The position numbers were made by a program, and so were the translations under genes. From NCBI RefSeq assembly GCF_025370935.1, contig NC_133499.1, forward strand, positions 2,165,594 through 2,229,593: a stretch of 64,000 nucleotides of DNA, given 5' to 3'. The number at the start of each line of letters is the position of its first letter. The stretch's first letter is position 1. The stretch is from Choristoneura fumiferana. Its lineage: Eukaryota; Arthropoda; Insecta; Lepidoptera; Tortricidae. This document shows, piece after piece, positions 47,946 through 59,229 of the stretch. The notes beneath the pieces are model-generated. The model was not told where the DNA came from, searched no databases, and worked only from the letters and a program-made list of their open reading frames with translations.

Positions 47946-48659
47946 AAAATCTTCTTACTTGAAACAGAAAATCCTATCCCACATTTGTTTCTCGTTCTAA
48001 CATAACGTGTAGCAGAACATAGCGCGATCACGACACGTCGTTTAGGCAATTTATATGGACAGCTTGTTGCATGCGACGCTAGCACGCCATTTTAAATTTC
48101 AGCAAAGCTTTGAAAAGTTGGAGAAAAATCGAAAAAATTATAGCGAGAAAATTTCGTTTCAAATTATATACCTATATATATTTTATGTGACTGATATCGA
48201 TGATGCCGTCCCATTTTTAGGGTTCCGGAGCCAAAATGTATTTAAGAAAGTAAAAGCCCTTTTCTTTTCTTTGTTTGTTTTGTCCGAATAAATAGAGACA
48301 GCACCACACAATCTGTCACATAAAATTTATCAGGCCCTAAAACTTGCTTCGTTCGCGTACACACATCCAACGGTTACTCGCAACTTTCACGATGTCGTCA
48401 GCCCACCTGGTGGGAGGACTCCACTCGAGGACTTTTCTCCCCCAACGGTTTATGTTCTTCGAGCGATGTGGCCTGCCCATTGCCACTTCAACTTGCATAT
48501 TTCTCCAGCTATGTCGGTGACTTTACGCAAAGCAATTCCAAGCATAGCTCTCTCCATAGCTCGTTGCGTGACTCTGAGTGGAAAGTATAATAATATGGGA
48601 TAGTTATTATCCCGGAAAATTGCTTAATTCCTACAGGATTGCTATAAATTACTTTTATT
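47946..48659. other. Non-coding with minus-strand LINE RT fragment
   Basis: Positions 48355-48600 match, on the minus strand, LINE C-terminal coding sequence of the type at 18955 ('gggaggactccactcgagga', 'gagcgatgtggcctgcccat'). A short repeat edge lies near 48220. Otherwise unassigned. Confidence 0.5.
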
Positions 48660-48950
48660 GAAGATGGCCTAATTTTGTTTGTCCTAATATTATAATGTCT
48701 GCCCTAGCGATCCATTGTCCTAACACCTAAAAACTGAAAGTGTTTCAGGGTTAGGTTAGGTTTATTTGTAAAAAAAAGTAGATGGTTTGAGTATACAGAA
48801 TGTCTAACAAAAGTAACTCAATTGTACGAGTACCTAGAATCGAACCTTGCATTTATAGCCCTATGGTCAGAGACATCCGTATAATTAACAATTAGGTCAA
48901 TCGATAATAGAACAAACATTACATTAGGACAAACAATCATTCGGGGATAC
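48660..48950. mobile_element. Unclassified word-array element U3
   Basis: The left side has 'ggcctaattttgtttgtcct' and 'aatattataatgtctgccct' words. The core has AGGGTTAGGTTAGGTTTA (48748-48765). The right side has the inverted words 'acattaggacaaacaatcat'. Shorter than U1 and U2, same plan. Confidence 0.5.
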
Positions 48951-50141
48951 GATATAGACCCCCGGACAACAGCTAAAATATAACAAAGAAACATGGACTA
49001 AATAACAATACCCATATCAAGACAAAGCTACAGGATGATTCTTTTGTGGATCCCCGGGACCCCTAAAAGCCCTATAAAATTATTGCGATCCTGTCGCCAC
49101 CTATTGTGACAGTAACGGCGCGGTAATAGCGTTGCGTGCTTAAATGTCAACGCCCGGCATTTTGGTGCTTTTTAATATAACCTTACTTAAAAATTGTGTA
49201 TTTTTTTAGGAGCTCAGCGAATTGAATTAGGAATATTCTGTAAATGGGACATTTTAACACTCTTTTATTTAACTAAGTTTGTATGGTTTGGAATTAGATT
49301 TAATTTATACTAGCCGTTACCCGCGACTCCGTCCACGCACACTTCGTTTATCGCTATCCCGCGGGAACTATGCAATTTTTCGGGATAAAAACTATCCTAT
49401 GTCCTTCTCCGGGATTCAAACTATCTGCATACCGAATTTCATCTAAATTGTTTCAGTGGTTTAGACGTGATGAAGTAACAAACAAACAAACCAACCAACA
49501 CACAAACAGACTTACAAACTTTCGCATTTATCATATTAGTAGGAAGTAGGATTATGTTGAAAGTCAAATTTGAGTTACGTATCTCTCAACTAAATGCCAT
49601 AGCCATTCAATAAGGGAATGCTGTCAGCCTGTAATGGGATATGTCATGATGTCTACCTACTAACAAGTAAGTGAAGGCATCCATGGTGGTTCTATAAAGA
49701 ATGTCAAGGTGTTACCAACAATCCAACATCCAAAAATACTCGTAATAACACACTTTGCGCAATTATTTCCGAGGACTGAGCCGAAATTGGACAGCTCGTT
49801 ATCTTGAGGTTAGCCTTATTTGTTCTTTCGTTAGAATATAACTTAGTCGAACAATACAGGATTATGTCTATTTACCTCTATTTACTAGAATTTACTAGTA
49901 GTTCATAGATAATGAATACTTAAATGTGTATTTATTTGTATCACATCATTAACAAAACACAACATTAAGGAATAAGTACCTACAGTTGATACAAACACAG
50001 AGTAACGGTGTCACAGAGCACAGGTATTTTTTACTTAAAAAGAGGCACCGGCGGTAATATACTCGTAATAATGTACCTGCCCTCAAGAAATTTAATAAAT
50101 GTTTTTCAAGTCTCATGATAGTAAAGTTCGTGTTTATGCTC
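48951..50141. other. Non-coding with one repeat copy
   Basis: Positions 49305-49545 are a copy of the 1728-type repeat ending 'cgcatttatcatattagtag'. The remaining DNA is AT-rich and unassigned. Confidence 0.5.
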
Positions 50142-50456
50142 TAGTGCATAAAGTAAAATCTTCGTCTAAGACCAAGGTAATCAGGAGTCAACAGCCACCA
50201 ACAAAAATGTTTCTATATATTTTTTTAATAAAATCAATCAAAATAAATCAATAAAACTAAAAATTTGTAATTATCTAGCAATGCATGAAAAATAAAAGGT
50301 ACATAGTAAGTGAGCAATTGTTTCCACTGTTGCTATTTCATTTCCTCGCCATCGAAGTGAAAAGCAGAAAAACTCGAGCATTAAACCCATTTTCCCCTTG
50401 ACGTGTCTATCATAGCTCGGGTGGCTCGTCTTATGCTCTTGTTGTACAATCTACTA
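50142..50456 (+). repeat. Interspersed repeat, partner of 9240-9620
   Basis: Shares 'aatcttcgtctaagaccaag' and the terminal 'atgctcttgttgtacaatct' with the copy at 9240-9620, with an internal AT-rich difference. Class unknown. Confidence 0.65.
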
Positions 50457-50613
50457 TTTTTATACCAATGTATAAAAAATAAAATAAAACAATGAGAAGT
50501 AACAAAATATGATTACAAATAACAATAAAACATAACACAGTCGTACTTATAGTTCCCGCAGGATATAGCGATAAATCAAATATACAGCTAGTTATACGCA
50601 GCGTGGTTTTTAG

Positions 50614-50895
50614 TTACTTTGCAGGTGGTAGGACCTTGTGCAAAGTCCGCCCGGATTGCTACCACCATCTTGCTCGCTAATCCTGCCGTGAAGCAGCAGT
50701 GCTTGCATTGTTGTGTTTCGGCGTGGAGAGTAAGACAGCCGATGAAATTACTGGCACTTGAGGTATTTCATCTTAGGCCTCTAGGTTGGCAACGCATCTG
50801 CAATACCCTTGGTGTTACAGATGTTTAAGGGCGGTGGTGATCTCTTAGCATCAGGAGACCCCCTTGCTCGTTTGCCATCTAGTCAAATAAAAATA
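50614..50895 (+). mobile_element. Non-LTR 3' end with A-rich tail
   Basis: Starts near 'caggtggtaggaccttgtgc' and ends 'gctcgtttgccatctagtca' followed by AAATAAAAATAAAAAAA. It is a well-conserved lepidopteran retroposon tail in my recollection. The 69-codon frame across it is not a gene. Confidence 0.65.
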
Positions 50896-51120
50896 AAAAA
50901 AAACGCGCGAGTGAAGTTTTGAAGAAAAGGAGCTGAAAAATGTTACTGATTTAGATTACTTAACAACTTTTTTTTTAATTGGACCCGACAAGTGCCTAAT
51001 AGAGACATGGCTCGAAAAGTAAACAGATGTAGGTAATGTAATGACCAGTGTATACGGGCGCAGTAATAAAAGGTAATTTGGTATTGGAAAGCTCGATTTC
51101 ACGGGTAATTGTGAACCTGA

Positions 51121-51251
51121 GGGGCTACTACGATATTCGAAAATCGAAGCTCTTATCGTACCGTCCCTCTCACTCTCGTATTAAATAATATAAGCGTCAG
51201 TGGGACGGCGAGATACTAAGTTCGAATTTTGCACTTTGTAGTACAGGGCCT
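51121..51251. mobile_element. Hairpin MITE, copy 5 of 5 (diverged)
   Basis: Arms 'ggggctactacgatattcga' and the inverse near 51230-51250; more mismatches than the other four copies. Confidence 0.7.
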
Positions 51252-51605
51252 GGAACGGCCCTTTGAACAGATAATGTTGACCTAAACTTATTAAGTAAAA
51301 AACCGGCCAAGAGCGCGTCGGACAGGGTACCTACATTGAAATTCTGGGACATTACGAAATCCCGGTGGAAGTTTCCTCGTGGTTTTTAGTTGAGGTTTTA
51401 TTTTATTTTTTTATTTTATGTAAGTATTTTAAGTTTAGCACAGTTGTATGTAGTTTTAATTTAATTATAAGAATTATTATTAGATTTACTTTTATTGATT
51501 ACTAAGGTTGTGTTTTGTCTATTATTATATTAACACAGTTAATTGAAAAAAAAACTCTACAGGTTGCAGCACTTGCAGCTGCCAATAATATAAAAGTTTT
51601 TTTTT

Positions 51606-51933
51606 TATTTATTTATGACGGTGGAAGCATTCTACACTTCCACTGAACGTAGATATAGTAAGTGTTTAGTTTTGTAACTAAGGGACCCCATGCATCCCTG
51701 TATTATTATTATTTTGTATTTTTTCTTTAATTGTATACCTACTACTGTAGTTTTTAAGTATTTTATTTGTAATTATTTTATTTTGAAAAAAAGACTTTCT
51801 GCCAAGTTTCTTACGGCGCATTTTTCTTGGCAATGATGGTCTTTCCGAAAGCGCTGGTAGTTTAAAAAATGACGTGTAAAAGTGCCCATTGCGGCCTATT
51901 TAGTGAATAAATGATTTGAATTTGAATTTGAAT
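51606..51933 (+). mobile_element. LINE 3' end with (TTGAAT)n tail
   Basis: Second copy of the 46070-46402 element, about 90 percent similar by eye, again ending in TTGAATTTGAATTTGAA. Confidence 0.75.
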
Positions 51934-52950
51934 GAAGTCGGTAACTTTATCGCTTGTATTGAAACAATAAATTTGTACACATTTAATTATTTAAAAGGTC
52001 ACTCTTAGGCTTAAGTTGACATTAATACGAATAAAATACAATAGAAAGTTCAAATCCTATTAAATCTAAATCCCAACTCGATCCATGACTTGCCACCCAA
52101 ACAAACTTAAACTTACTTGTTTAACATACCCTATCCAAATCTTCCCCAGCCCGGGTACCAGGTGGGCTTTATGACGTCACCGCGGGTAAGCCGGATAACG
52201 CCTTTGTTCCCGACAATGGCCGAACGCTGCCCCGGGAACGGCCGAACGGCCGCTGGTCCAACGCCGGCCGAAATGCGGTTTTGCGAAAGTTTCGGGAAAT
52301 GAGGTCATGTTGGAACAAGTGTGGTATTTTGAGATAATTTTTCAATACGAAGGAAAGTATTTTAATTTAATTATTTTTAACAATGCAATAGTTACGCATG
52401 CATATTTTAATGGAATAAGTTCGGATAACTTACGTAAATCGAGTTTAGTTCGACTTGTTTCGGGTTTTTTTTTTATTTTGCCGATGAAACTAGTCCTAAG
52501 TATTAATGGTGTCATTAAGTATTTCTAAGTAGTCTCGCTTTAAATACTTTGTCTTCAAAAGCTAGTTATTAATATCACTTAACTTATTAAAGTAGCCATA
52601 AGGTAACTCAGAATTGTAAATTATGTTCATCTATAACCGTCCCACACCTGGGCACCTCGGGAATTGGGTTACTAACCTTGACCTACTTCGGGTCCCCATT
52701 GTAAGAAGATACGAACATAAAAATAGTATAGTCGACCAAATAAGTGATTTACTTACACTTTTTTGACATGTGCTTCATCAGAAAAACTTTTTAACAAAAA
52801 AATTGAATTATTTTTTGCTTTTCAGTTTTTTCGGCGGTTCAATTTTTTTGTTAAAAAGTTTTTATTTTATACTTTTGTCCCACCCTTGGAGTGTTTTTTC
52901 CCAAATGTATATAATACCAACTTCAAGGTATATCCTATCTAATTAAAAAA
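51934..52950. other. Non-coding; GC-rich patch and Penelope end
   Basis: GC-rich patch 52150-52300 (see candidate exon) and a Penelope-type terminal fragment at 52420-52470 ('cggataacttacgtaaatcg', 'gttcgacttgtttcggg'). The stretch before the gypsy LTR has a foldback of 'aacaaaaaaattgaatta' with its inverse (52793-52860). Confidence 0.5.
52150..52337 (+). CDS. Very tentative THAP-B terminal exon
   Basis: An acceptor CTTCCCCAG precedes a GC-rich stretch that, in the phase left by THAP-B exon 3, stays open for 62 codons (RVPGGLYDVTAGKPDNAFVP ...) to a TAA at 52335. A competing frame (to 52302) is also open, a good donor-like GTAAGC lies inside, and the distance from exon 3 is 12.6 kb. Treat as a lead only. 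Confidence 0.2.
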
Positions 52951-53176
52951 TGTAGCGCGAACCTTATTTTGATTTCAGAACGCAACCTGTGCCTTCTCGC
53001 TCGCTCGGCATCTCTCGCTCTCTCGGCTAGCAACTCCGATCGGTCGCACGCGCGCGCCTCGCGAACCGTGATTTTGTGTACAATTTATTCTTGTGAACCC
53101 AAATATCTAACTAAGAAGACGTTTAATTATATATATGAGAAGATAAGAAGACGTTTCCTTTTGTCCTCCATCGACA
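52951..53176 (+). repeat. Gypsy 5' LTR
   Basis: Starts TGTAGCGCG, contains CGCTCGCTCGG and CTCTCGCTCTCTCGG runs, and probably ends ATCGACA one base before the primer-binding site. The segment shared with the 3' LTR is 52951-53153. Confidence 0.85.
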
Positions 53177-53177
53177 A

Positions 53178-53189
53178 TGGCGCCCAACT
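53178..53189 (+). promoter_or_regulatory. Primer-binding site (tRNA-Lys type)
   Basis: TGGCGCCCAACT begins with the TGG that pairs with tRNA CCA and agrees over 11 bases with the tRNA-Lys primer sequence used by several retroelements. It primes minus-strand DNA synthesis. Confidence 0.7.
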
Positions 53190-53292
53190 AGAAGCCAAGA
53201 AAATTTCACACGAAATCGACACGACGCCATCTTCCTCGAGCGAGTTCTCGGAATATTCGGTGATTGATACCTATCCGCCTAATTCAACCGCT

Positions 53293-56130
53293 ATGAAGAC
53301 CAGGAAACAATGCCGCGAAGCCGGCCAACATCAGCGCGAGGGCGAAGATGCCGAGGATTTTCATTCCGGAGAAGACGACGGGGCTTCGCGCGCCGACGGC
53401 GCGCCCACTTCCCCAAACTCGCGCGCTTTTACAAGAAACGAGACCGCAAAGGAATCTAATACGATTGCAATTACCGAAGAGCAACTATCGAGTTTACTGT
53501 CGAGCGTAATGCGCAACGCGATGCAACACGCTGCCGCCATCAACCCAGTTCCCGCGCCCACATTCAGCCGCGAAGCGACGCCTCCGGCGCCCTCGCCATC
53601 CATCGCTGTTGCTACGGGAAACATGGCTAAATGTACAGCGCGTTTCGACGGCCGCGGCAGCGCCAACGCAGACAGGATCGAATCCTTCATCGACGCAGTT
53701 GAAATGTTCGTCGAATGCATGAACATCAGTGAAGAGCATGCCCTGAGGGGGCTCACGATGCTGTTCACCGACGACGCCGCTACGTGGTGGCGCGGCGTAA
53801 AAAGCAACGTGAAGACGTGGGCGGAGGCTACGACCCGCATGCGAGCGATGTACGGAGCCCCGCGCCCAGCATACAAACTACTCCGGGACATCTTCGCTTC
53901 AGAACAAAACGACGAGCGCGCGGAAACCTTCATATCCCGCATACGCGCCACATTCGCAAAGTTCCCTTACGAAATAGACATTAGATTGCAATTAGATATA
54001 GTGTATGGATTGTTGAATCGTAAAGTGCGTAAAAGTGTGCCGCGCGAATCTGTAAACGACGTCGAATCGTTATTAATGAAAGCGAGAGATGCCGAGGAAG
54101 CGAGGATCGAGGTAGGATCTGCTAGTGTTAAAATTCCTAGTAACAGTGATAACAGCCAAATTAAAATTCCCGCGCAACCGCCGCGCGGCGCATCTGTCAA
54201 ACCGCACGACCGCGACGTTGCCGCTGTTATCGCTGCCAGTCCTTCGCCGATCAACGCCCCTCCTAGCGCGAGCGAGCTTAAATTTAAAACTTCTCGTCCG
54301 CGTTGTAGTTATTGTAAAAGTTTCGGTCATACTGTAACCGAGTGTCGGAAAATTCAGGCTAAAGAAACGAGTAAAACGGTTAATGGTGACAGTAGCGATA
54401 CTAGGTCCGCTATTAAATGTTACGGTTGTAATCGACCAGGGGTAGTGAGATCGAGGTGTGATACTTGCAATACTAATAGGCCTACTACGTCGTCAACAGC
54501 TGATTTTCAGTCATTGAACACTTTAGAAAGCATCGACAGCTCACGCCCGCTAGTGGACGTCACTATCGCGGGGCGCAAGGGCGTCGCTATTTTGGACACT
54601 GGTGCTTCGCAGAGCGTGGCCAGTCCGGCTCTTCACAAGCTTCTGGTGAATTCTGGTGTCGAGTTCACGCCGACGCGGAGGACAGTAGGTTTGGCTGATG
54701 GATCTAACAAGGTACGTGATATTCTTACTGCTCAAGTGTCAGTCACTATTGGAGATCGCGAGGCTTTAGTAGATTTTCTTGTTTTTCCTGACAGTCAGTG
54801 TAGAACCTTACTGGGCCGTGACTTCATTTTAAATGCAGGAATAATTGTAAACATCCCTCAGTGCTGTTTTTCCTTTCAAAATGCCCCAAACCAGATGTTT
54901 ACATTTGTTGAATCCTTCCAGTTGACACCTTATTACTCTGATCTAATGCAAACTGATACCAACTCATTAGTGTTGAGAGGTGATGAAGGTCACACTTTGT
55001 CATCTGTTGAAAGATCAGAACTTAATCGATTAATTTGTAACAGTGAGGAGCGATTTGCAACAGAGGGTCCGGCCACTGACTTTGCTACTCATCACATCAA
55101 AGTCAGCGAGGACCAGCAGCCTATTGCCTGCCAACCCTTCAGGATGTCCCAGAACAGGAGAGCCGCCCTGAAAGATGAACTGGATAAGCTACTCACTGCC
55201 GGTGTGATTGAAGAGTGCGAGTCACCATGGGCTGCGAATGTTGTCATGGTACCGAAGAAGGATGGAGGTATGCGTCTTTGTATTGATTATAGAAAACTGA
55301 ATGAGGTGACCGAACCTGACAGGTACCCATTACCAAGAATCGAAGACATACTACATGCAGCTAAAACTAGCAACTACATGACCACCCTCGACCTGCGGTC
55401 TGGCTACTTTCAAGTCAATGTAGACCCTGCCGACCGTGACAAAACATGTTTCATCACACCGATGGGCACTTATAGGTTTATTCGAATGCCAATGGGTCTT
55501 CGAAACTCGGGAGCCACCTTCCAGAGACTCATTGATAGGTTTAAGGCCAATCTAGACCTAGCGAGTACAGTGCTAGCATATCTGGATGATATTATTGTGT
55601 TATCACCAGACTTTCAGACACATCTAAAGGATCTAAAAACTGTTTTCACCCGACTGGCTAAGTTCAACCTGCGAGTGAACCGTAACAAAAGCTGCTTTGC
55701 ATGCCAGTCAGTAAAATTTTTGGGACATGTTATCGTCCCTGGTGGTATCCACATGGATCCAGACAAAACCTCAGCAATCACTGCCATGCCTCTGCCACAA
55801 AACGCCAAACATCTGAAATGTTTCTTACAAACTTCCAGCTGGTTCCGGAGATTTATTCCCGGCTACGCCGACGTCGCCCGGCCGCTCACCAACCTTCTGA
55901 AAAAGGACAGCGTGTGGTGCTGGGGCGAGCAACAGCAGCGAGCTTTCGACACTATCAAGACGCTGCTGACGACGGCGCCGATCCTGAGGCAGGCTGACGA
56001 GGCGCAACCCTTCGTGCTGCGCACGGATAGTAGCGGGTACTGTCTTGGAGCTGTTTTAATGCAGGGGGGAGGGGCAGGACGAGCGCCCCATCGAGTACGC
56101 GAGCCGACAGCTGAACGCCGCCGAGCGTAA
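53293..56130 (+). CDS. Gypsy gag-protease-RT (frame broken in RNase H)
   Basis: The open frame extends upstream into the LTR, but the first ATG after the primer site is 53293, a more likely gag start. Gag has a capsid-like region (FDGRGSANADRIESFIDAVE ... TWWRGVK) and two Cys-rich knuckles (CSYCKSFGHTVTEC; CYGCNRPGVVRSRC, the second lacking the usual His). The protease has DTGAS and LGRDF. RT has the YLDD active site and MPMGLRNSGATFQ. RNase H begins FVLRTDSSGYCLGAVL, then the frame fails at a run of six G near 56064-56069 and stops at 56130. It works with the following integrase frame in cDNA synthesis and insertion. Confidence 0.9.
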   Translation: MKTRKQCREAGQHQREGEDAEDFHSGEDDGASRADGAPTSPNSRAFTRNETAKESNTIAITEEQLSSLLSSVMRNAMQHAAAINPVPAPTFSREATPPAPSPSIAVATGNMAKCTARFDGRGSANADRIESFIDAVEMFVECMNISEEHALRGLTMLFTDDAATWWRGVKSNVKTWAEATTRMRAMYGAPRPAYKLLRDIFASEQNDERAETFISRIRATFAKFPYEIDIRLQLDIVYGLLNRKVRKSVPRESVNDVESLLMKARDAEEARIEVGSASVKIPSNSDNSQIKIPAQPPRGASVKPHDRDVAAVIAASPSPINAPPSASELKFKTSRPRCSYCKSFGHTVTECRKIQAKETSKTVNGDSSDTRSAIKCYGCNRPGVVRSRCDTCNTNRPTTSSTADFQSLNTLESIDSSRPLVDVTIAGRKGVAILDTGASQSVASPALHKLLVNSGVEFTPTRRTVGLADGSNKVRDILTAQVSVTIGDREALVDFLVFPDSQCRTLLGRDFILNAGIIVNIPQCCFSFQNAPNQMFTFVESFQLTPYYSDLMQTDTNSLVLRGDEGHTLSSVERSELNRLICNSEERFATEGPATDFATHHIKVSEDQQPIACQPFRMSQNRRAALKDELDKLLTAGVIEECESPWAANVVMVPKKDGGMRLCIDYRKLNEVTEPDRYPLPRIEDILHAAKTSNYMTTLDLRSGYFQVNVDPADRDKTCFITPMGTYRFIRMPMGLRNSGATFQRLIDRFKANLDLASTVLAYLDDIIVLSPDFQTHLKDLKTVFTRLAKFNLRVNRNKSCFACQSVKFLGHVIVPGGIHMDPDKTSAITAMPLPQNAKHLKCFLQTSSWFRRFIPGYADVARPLTNLLKKDSVWCWGEQQQRAFDTIKTLLTTAPILRQADEAQPFVLRTDSSGYCLGAVLMQGGGAGRAPHRVREPTAERRRA

Positions 56131-56164
56131 TTACACGACCACCGAGCGCGAGGCGCTCGCCGTC

Positions 56165-57660
56165 GTGTGGGCTGTCAACAAGTTCAGAGGGTACATCGAA
56201 GGCGCACAGGTCATCGTCAAGACCGACCACCAACCCCTCAGATGGCTGATGAACACCAAGTCTCCCAGTGGCAGACTGGCGCGGTGGGCCCTCACTCTCC
56301 AAGAGTTCAATCTGCGCATCGACTACACTCCAGGTAAAATGAATGTGATCGCAGATACTCTCTCGCGCCCGCCGTGCTCGCAGGAAACGCAGAGCGATTG
56401 TGAACTATGCTCTGCCGTGGTTGATTTCCCGGCGCGTACACCCAGCGACGTACGCGACAATCAACTGAAAGATCCGGAGGTACGCAAAATAATCGATGAC
56501 TTGGAATCCGACGACTCTCCATTTAGGGGGAGACAGTGGGCGGACCGAGGCTACGTACTCTCCGACGGTATTCTATACCGTTACGCACTGAACGACGACA
56601 GCGACGATGACGACGCTTGCCTCGTTATCCCGGAGCACGAGCGCACACAGGTGATGGCGGAGTACCACGATGCGGCCACCGCCGGCCACCTCGGGGCCGA
56701 GCGCACCCTGCGGCGCATCGCCGGCAAGTTCTATTGGCCCGGTATGCGGGCGTTCGTCACCGACTACGTCAAGCGCTGCGTCGCTTGCCAACGCTACAAG
56801 GCCGACAACAGGAAGCCGGCGGGGCTTCTGCAGACGCCAGCCCCCGCCAGGAGATTCGAGGTCGTATCTGTGGATTTATTTGGACCCTTACCCGAGACCG
56901 GCGACGGACATAGATGGATACTGATCGCAGAGGACGTGTGTACGCGCTGGGTAGAACTTTTCGCCCTGCGCCAAGCTACTAGCCTGGAATGCGCTAAGAC
57001 GCTCACATCAGAGGTGTTCCTACGCTACGGAGTCGCGCGCCGCTTGGTCAGTGACAATGGTGTCCAGTTCGTCAGCGACATCATGCAGCAAGTCTGCCAC
57101 GTCATGGGTATCGAGCAAGCCCTGACCTCGTTCTACCACCCTTCCGCCAATCCTATCGAACGCAAGAATCGCGATCTCAAACCGCAACTGGCGATCCTCG
57201 TCGGCCGAGAACACGATACGTGGGACACTCACCTACCGGCCATTAGGTTCGCCATGAACTCTGCGGTCACCGCCAGTACGGGTCATTCACCTGCTTTCTT
57301 AACTTTCGGCAGAGAGCTTCGCGCGCCACACGACGCCGCAAGCGATATGCGAGCGATCGTGGAGCGCGACACGGCCGTATGCAGCGTGACACCGTACCTG
57401 CGGCGCCTGGCCGGCGCGCTGCTGGACGCGCGCGACGTGCACGAGCGCGCGCAGGCGCGGCACAAGGCGCACGCCGACGGGCAGCGCCGCCCGGCACCGG
57501 ACTACGATCCGGGTACTCTGGTCTTGCTCAAGACTCAAGGCCCAACGATACAGGTACAGGGCAGACGGCTAAGTTTATCCCTCGGAGGGACGGCCCCTAC
57601 CGGGTGCGGGAAGCTGTCGGTCCTACTACGTATTTACTCGAACGCGTTAGTGACGGGGTG
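56165..57660 (+). CDS. Gypsy RNase H end and integrase (second frame)
   Basis: In the +1 frame: the end of RNase H (AVVWAVNKFRGYIEGAQVIV), the tether (GKMNVIADTLSRPP), the integrase HHCC zinc region (H...H ... CVACQ), and a catalytic core with the DDE triad: D in SVDLFGPL, D in SDNGVQF, E in PIERKNR. All three acids are present. Frame is lost again near 57540-57560; the listed frame ends without further homology. The start is nominal because this part is translated as polyprotein, not from its own ATG. Confidence 0.88.
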
Positions 57661-57768
57661 CTTTTGGGAAAGTATCACACCTCGCATCTCACTCCTTTCG
57701 TCGGCGACGTCCAACCCGCCGTACGGGAGAAACGCAGACGCGGTAGACCTAGGCGTTACTTAGACTAG
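57555..57768 (+). CDS. Gypsy integrase C-terminus (first frame again)
   Basis: From about 57560 the frame used by gag-RT resumes: FIPRRDGPYRVREAVGPTTY and KYHTSHLTPF, the SH3-like C-terminal region of Ty3/gypsy integrases, ending RRYLD and a stop at 57768. The second frameshift thus offsets the first. Confidence 0.85.
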
Positions 57769-57833
57769 TTTATCCGCGCTCTAGTTATGCTACCACGAAT
57801 ACGTGGGCGTTCATTCGTGCTAGAGGGGGAGTA

Positions 57834-58036
57834 TGTAGCGCGAACCTTATTTTGATTTCAGAACGCAACCTATGCCTTCTCGCTCGCTCGGAATCTCTCG
57901 CTCTCTCGGCTAGCAACTCCGATCGGTCGCACGCGCGCGCCTCGCGAACCGTGATTTTGTGTACAATTTATTCTTGTGAACCCAAATATCTAACTAAGAA
58001 GACGTTTAATTATATATATGAGAAGATAAGAAGACG
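57834..58036 (+). repeat. Gypsy 3' LTR (3'-truncated)
   Basis: 203 bp matching 52951-53153 with two substitutions. It follows the polypurine tract directly. Beyond 58036 the sequence departs from what lies at 53154-53176, so the last bases of the LTR appear lost. Confidence 0.85.
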
Positions 58037-59199
58037 CGAAAATCAGACTACTCTGTAAAAATGTATGCCTATACAGTACAATCAGCGACTGAACAATCAA
58101 TCATCCCTGTTTTCCTACCTTTAGGGTAGGAATATTATTTCCAAATTTAAATGGAACCACTCACGGGGTATACGCTTTCCATTAAAAAAAATAATCATCA
58201 AAATCGGACTACTCTGTAAAAAGTTATGCGTGGTCATACATAAAAAAAAATATACGCGTCGACTTGAGAACCTTCTCCGTTTTTGTCGTCGGTTAAAAAG
58301 AGAGATTGTCACACTGACTTGTAAGTATTATGTTGGCAATTCTCGCCTGAGAACTGCCGGTGGGTTGATTTTGATTAGATGTGCGTGCGCACCCTGCGTC
58401 GCTTATACTTAGACCAAACCGCTGGCCTCGCGGTTCGATGTGCAGGCCGCGCCTTGGTCGTCGCTGATGATGCCGATGTGAAGGCAGACCCTCTCCCGAG
58501 CCCCTGGGATCGGTCTGGACAGCTGCCGCCTCCTGTAGCTAGCTGCCGCGGTGTCGTGTGAAGGGTTGAGGTTATGACGATGAAATCAAAACTGCGATTA
58601 CGTTCACCACTATATTTCGCGTTACTGATACCGTACAACTGTTTATATCTATAAATAGATTGAGATGATCTTAGATTACTTAATGACACGATTTGACACT
58701 GAGAGCGGCTCTGACCCCGAGACCGCTATAGACGTCCAACGCCTCTCAGTGCTTTTGAATGACTCCCCGGTCGAATGACTGACCGGTCCATTGACAAACA
58801 TAGGCTGTCAAAAACAATAAAAATGATTTAAGGGTCCATCACACATTCCCGTAAAGTGACTTCTACACGACCCGACCTACGATGTTACGTTTTGCGTAAA
58901 CATTTCCTGCCAGGGCCAGGCGAAAGATGGACTGAACACTTGCAAGCACTATTGACTCTACTTACAATAATATTGACTTATGATCTACTGATAAACAGCT
59001 GACAACCTATGACAACTTAGGTGTAGCACATGAATAAACGCTCTACCTATCCTGAAAATGTAGGTATACAATTGACTATGACTTATCCTAAGAATTGAGT
59101 TATCCATACATTCATACACATGAAATTAACAATATCCATTAGACTGAGGGTCTACATAATAATGCACAGATGATTATAAATAACAACAATATTAATTGG
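58037..59199. other. Non-coding between gypsy and BEL
   Basis: Positions 58037-58310 hold two related blocks ('aaaatcagactactctgtaa' and 'aaaatcggactactctgtaa') of a common repeat. 58400-58560 is GC-rich without a recognised product. The 3' LTR expected for the minus-strand BEL element (a copy of 3343-4937) was not found here. Confidence 0.5.
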
Positions 59200-59229
59200 T
59201 GCCCTACCAATAAATAGAACAATATATGA

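Larger units (their letters stand above)
52951..58036 (+). mobile_element. Ty3/gypsy LTR retrotransposon, nearly intact
   Basis: About 5.1 kb between two LTR copies starting TGTAGCGCGAACC (52951 and 57834). Over 203 aligned bases they differ at only two positions, so insertion was recent. A tRNA-Lys-like primer site TGGCGCCCAACT (53178-53189) and a polypurine tract AGAGGGGGA (57822-57830) are present. The gag-protease-RT-RNase H-integrase order is that of Ty3/gypsy. Two frameshifts break the polyprotein. The 3' LTR lacks the last about 23 bases seen before the primer site, and no target duplication was found. Confidence 0.9.

Noticed and set aside
53361..53951. 196-codon minus-strand frame
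   Set aside because: Antisense shadow of the gypsy gag gene.
58379..58689. Possible 3' LTR of the BEL element
   Set aside because: No match to the start (TGTCACGATGCACATAGG) or end (CCCTTGACA) of the LTR could be found in 58-59.3 kb.
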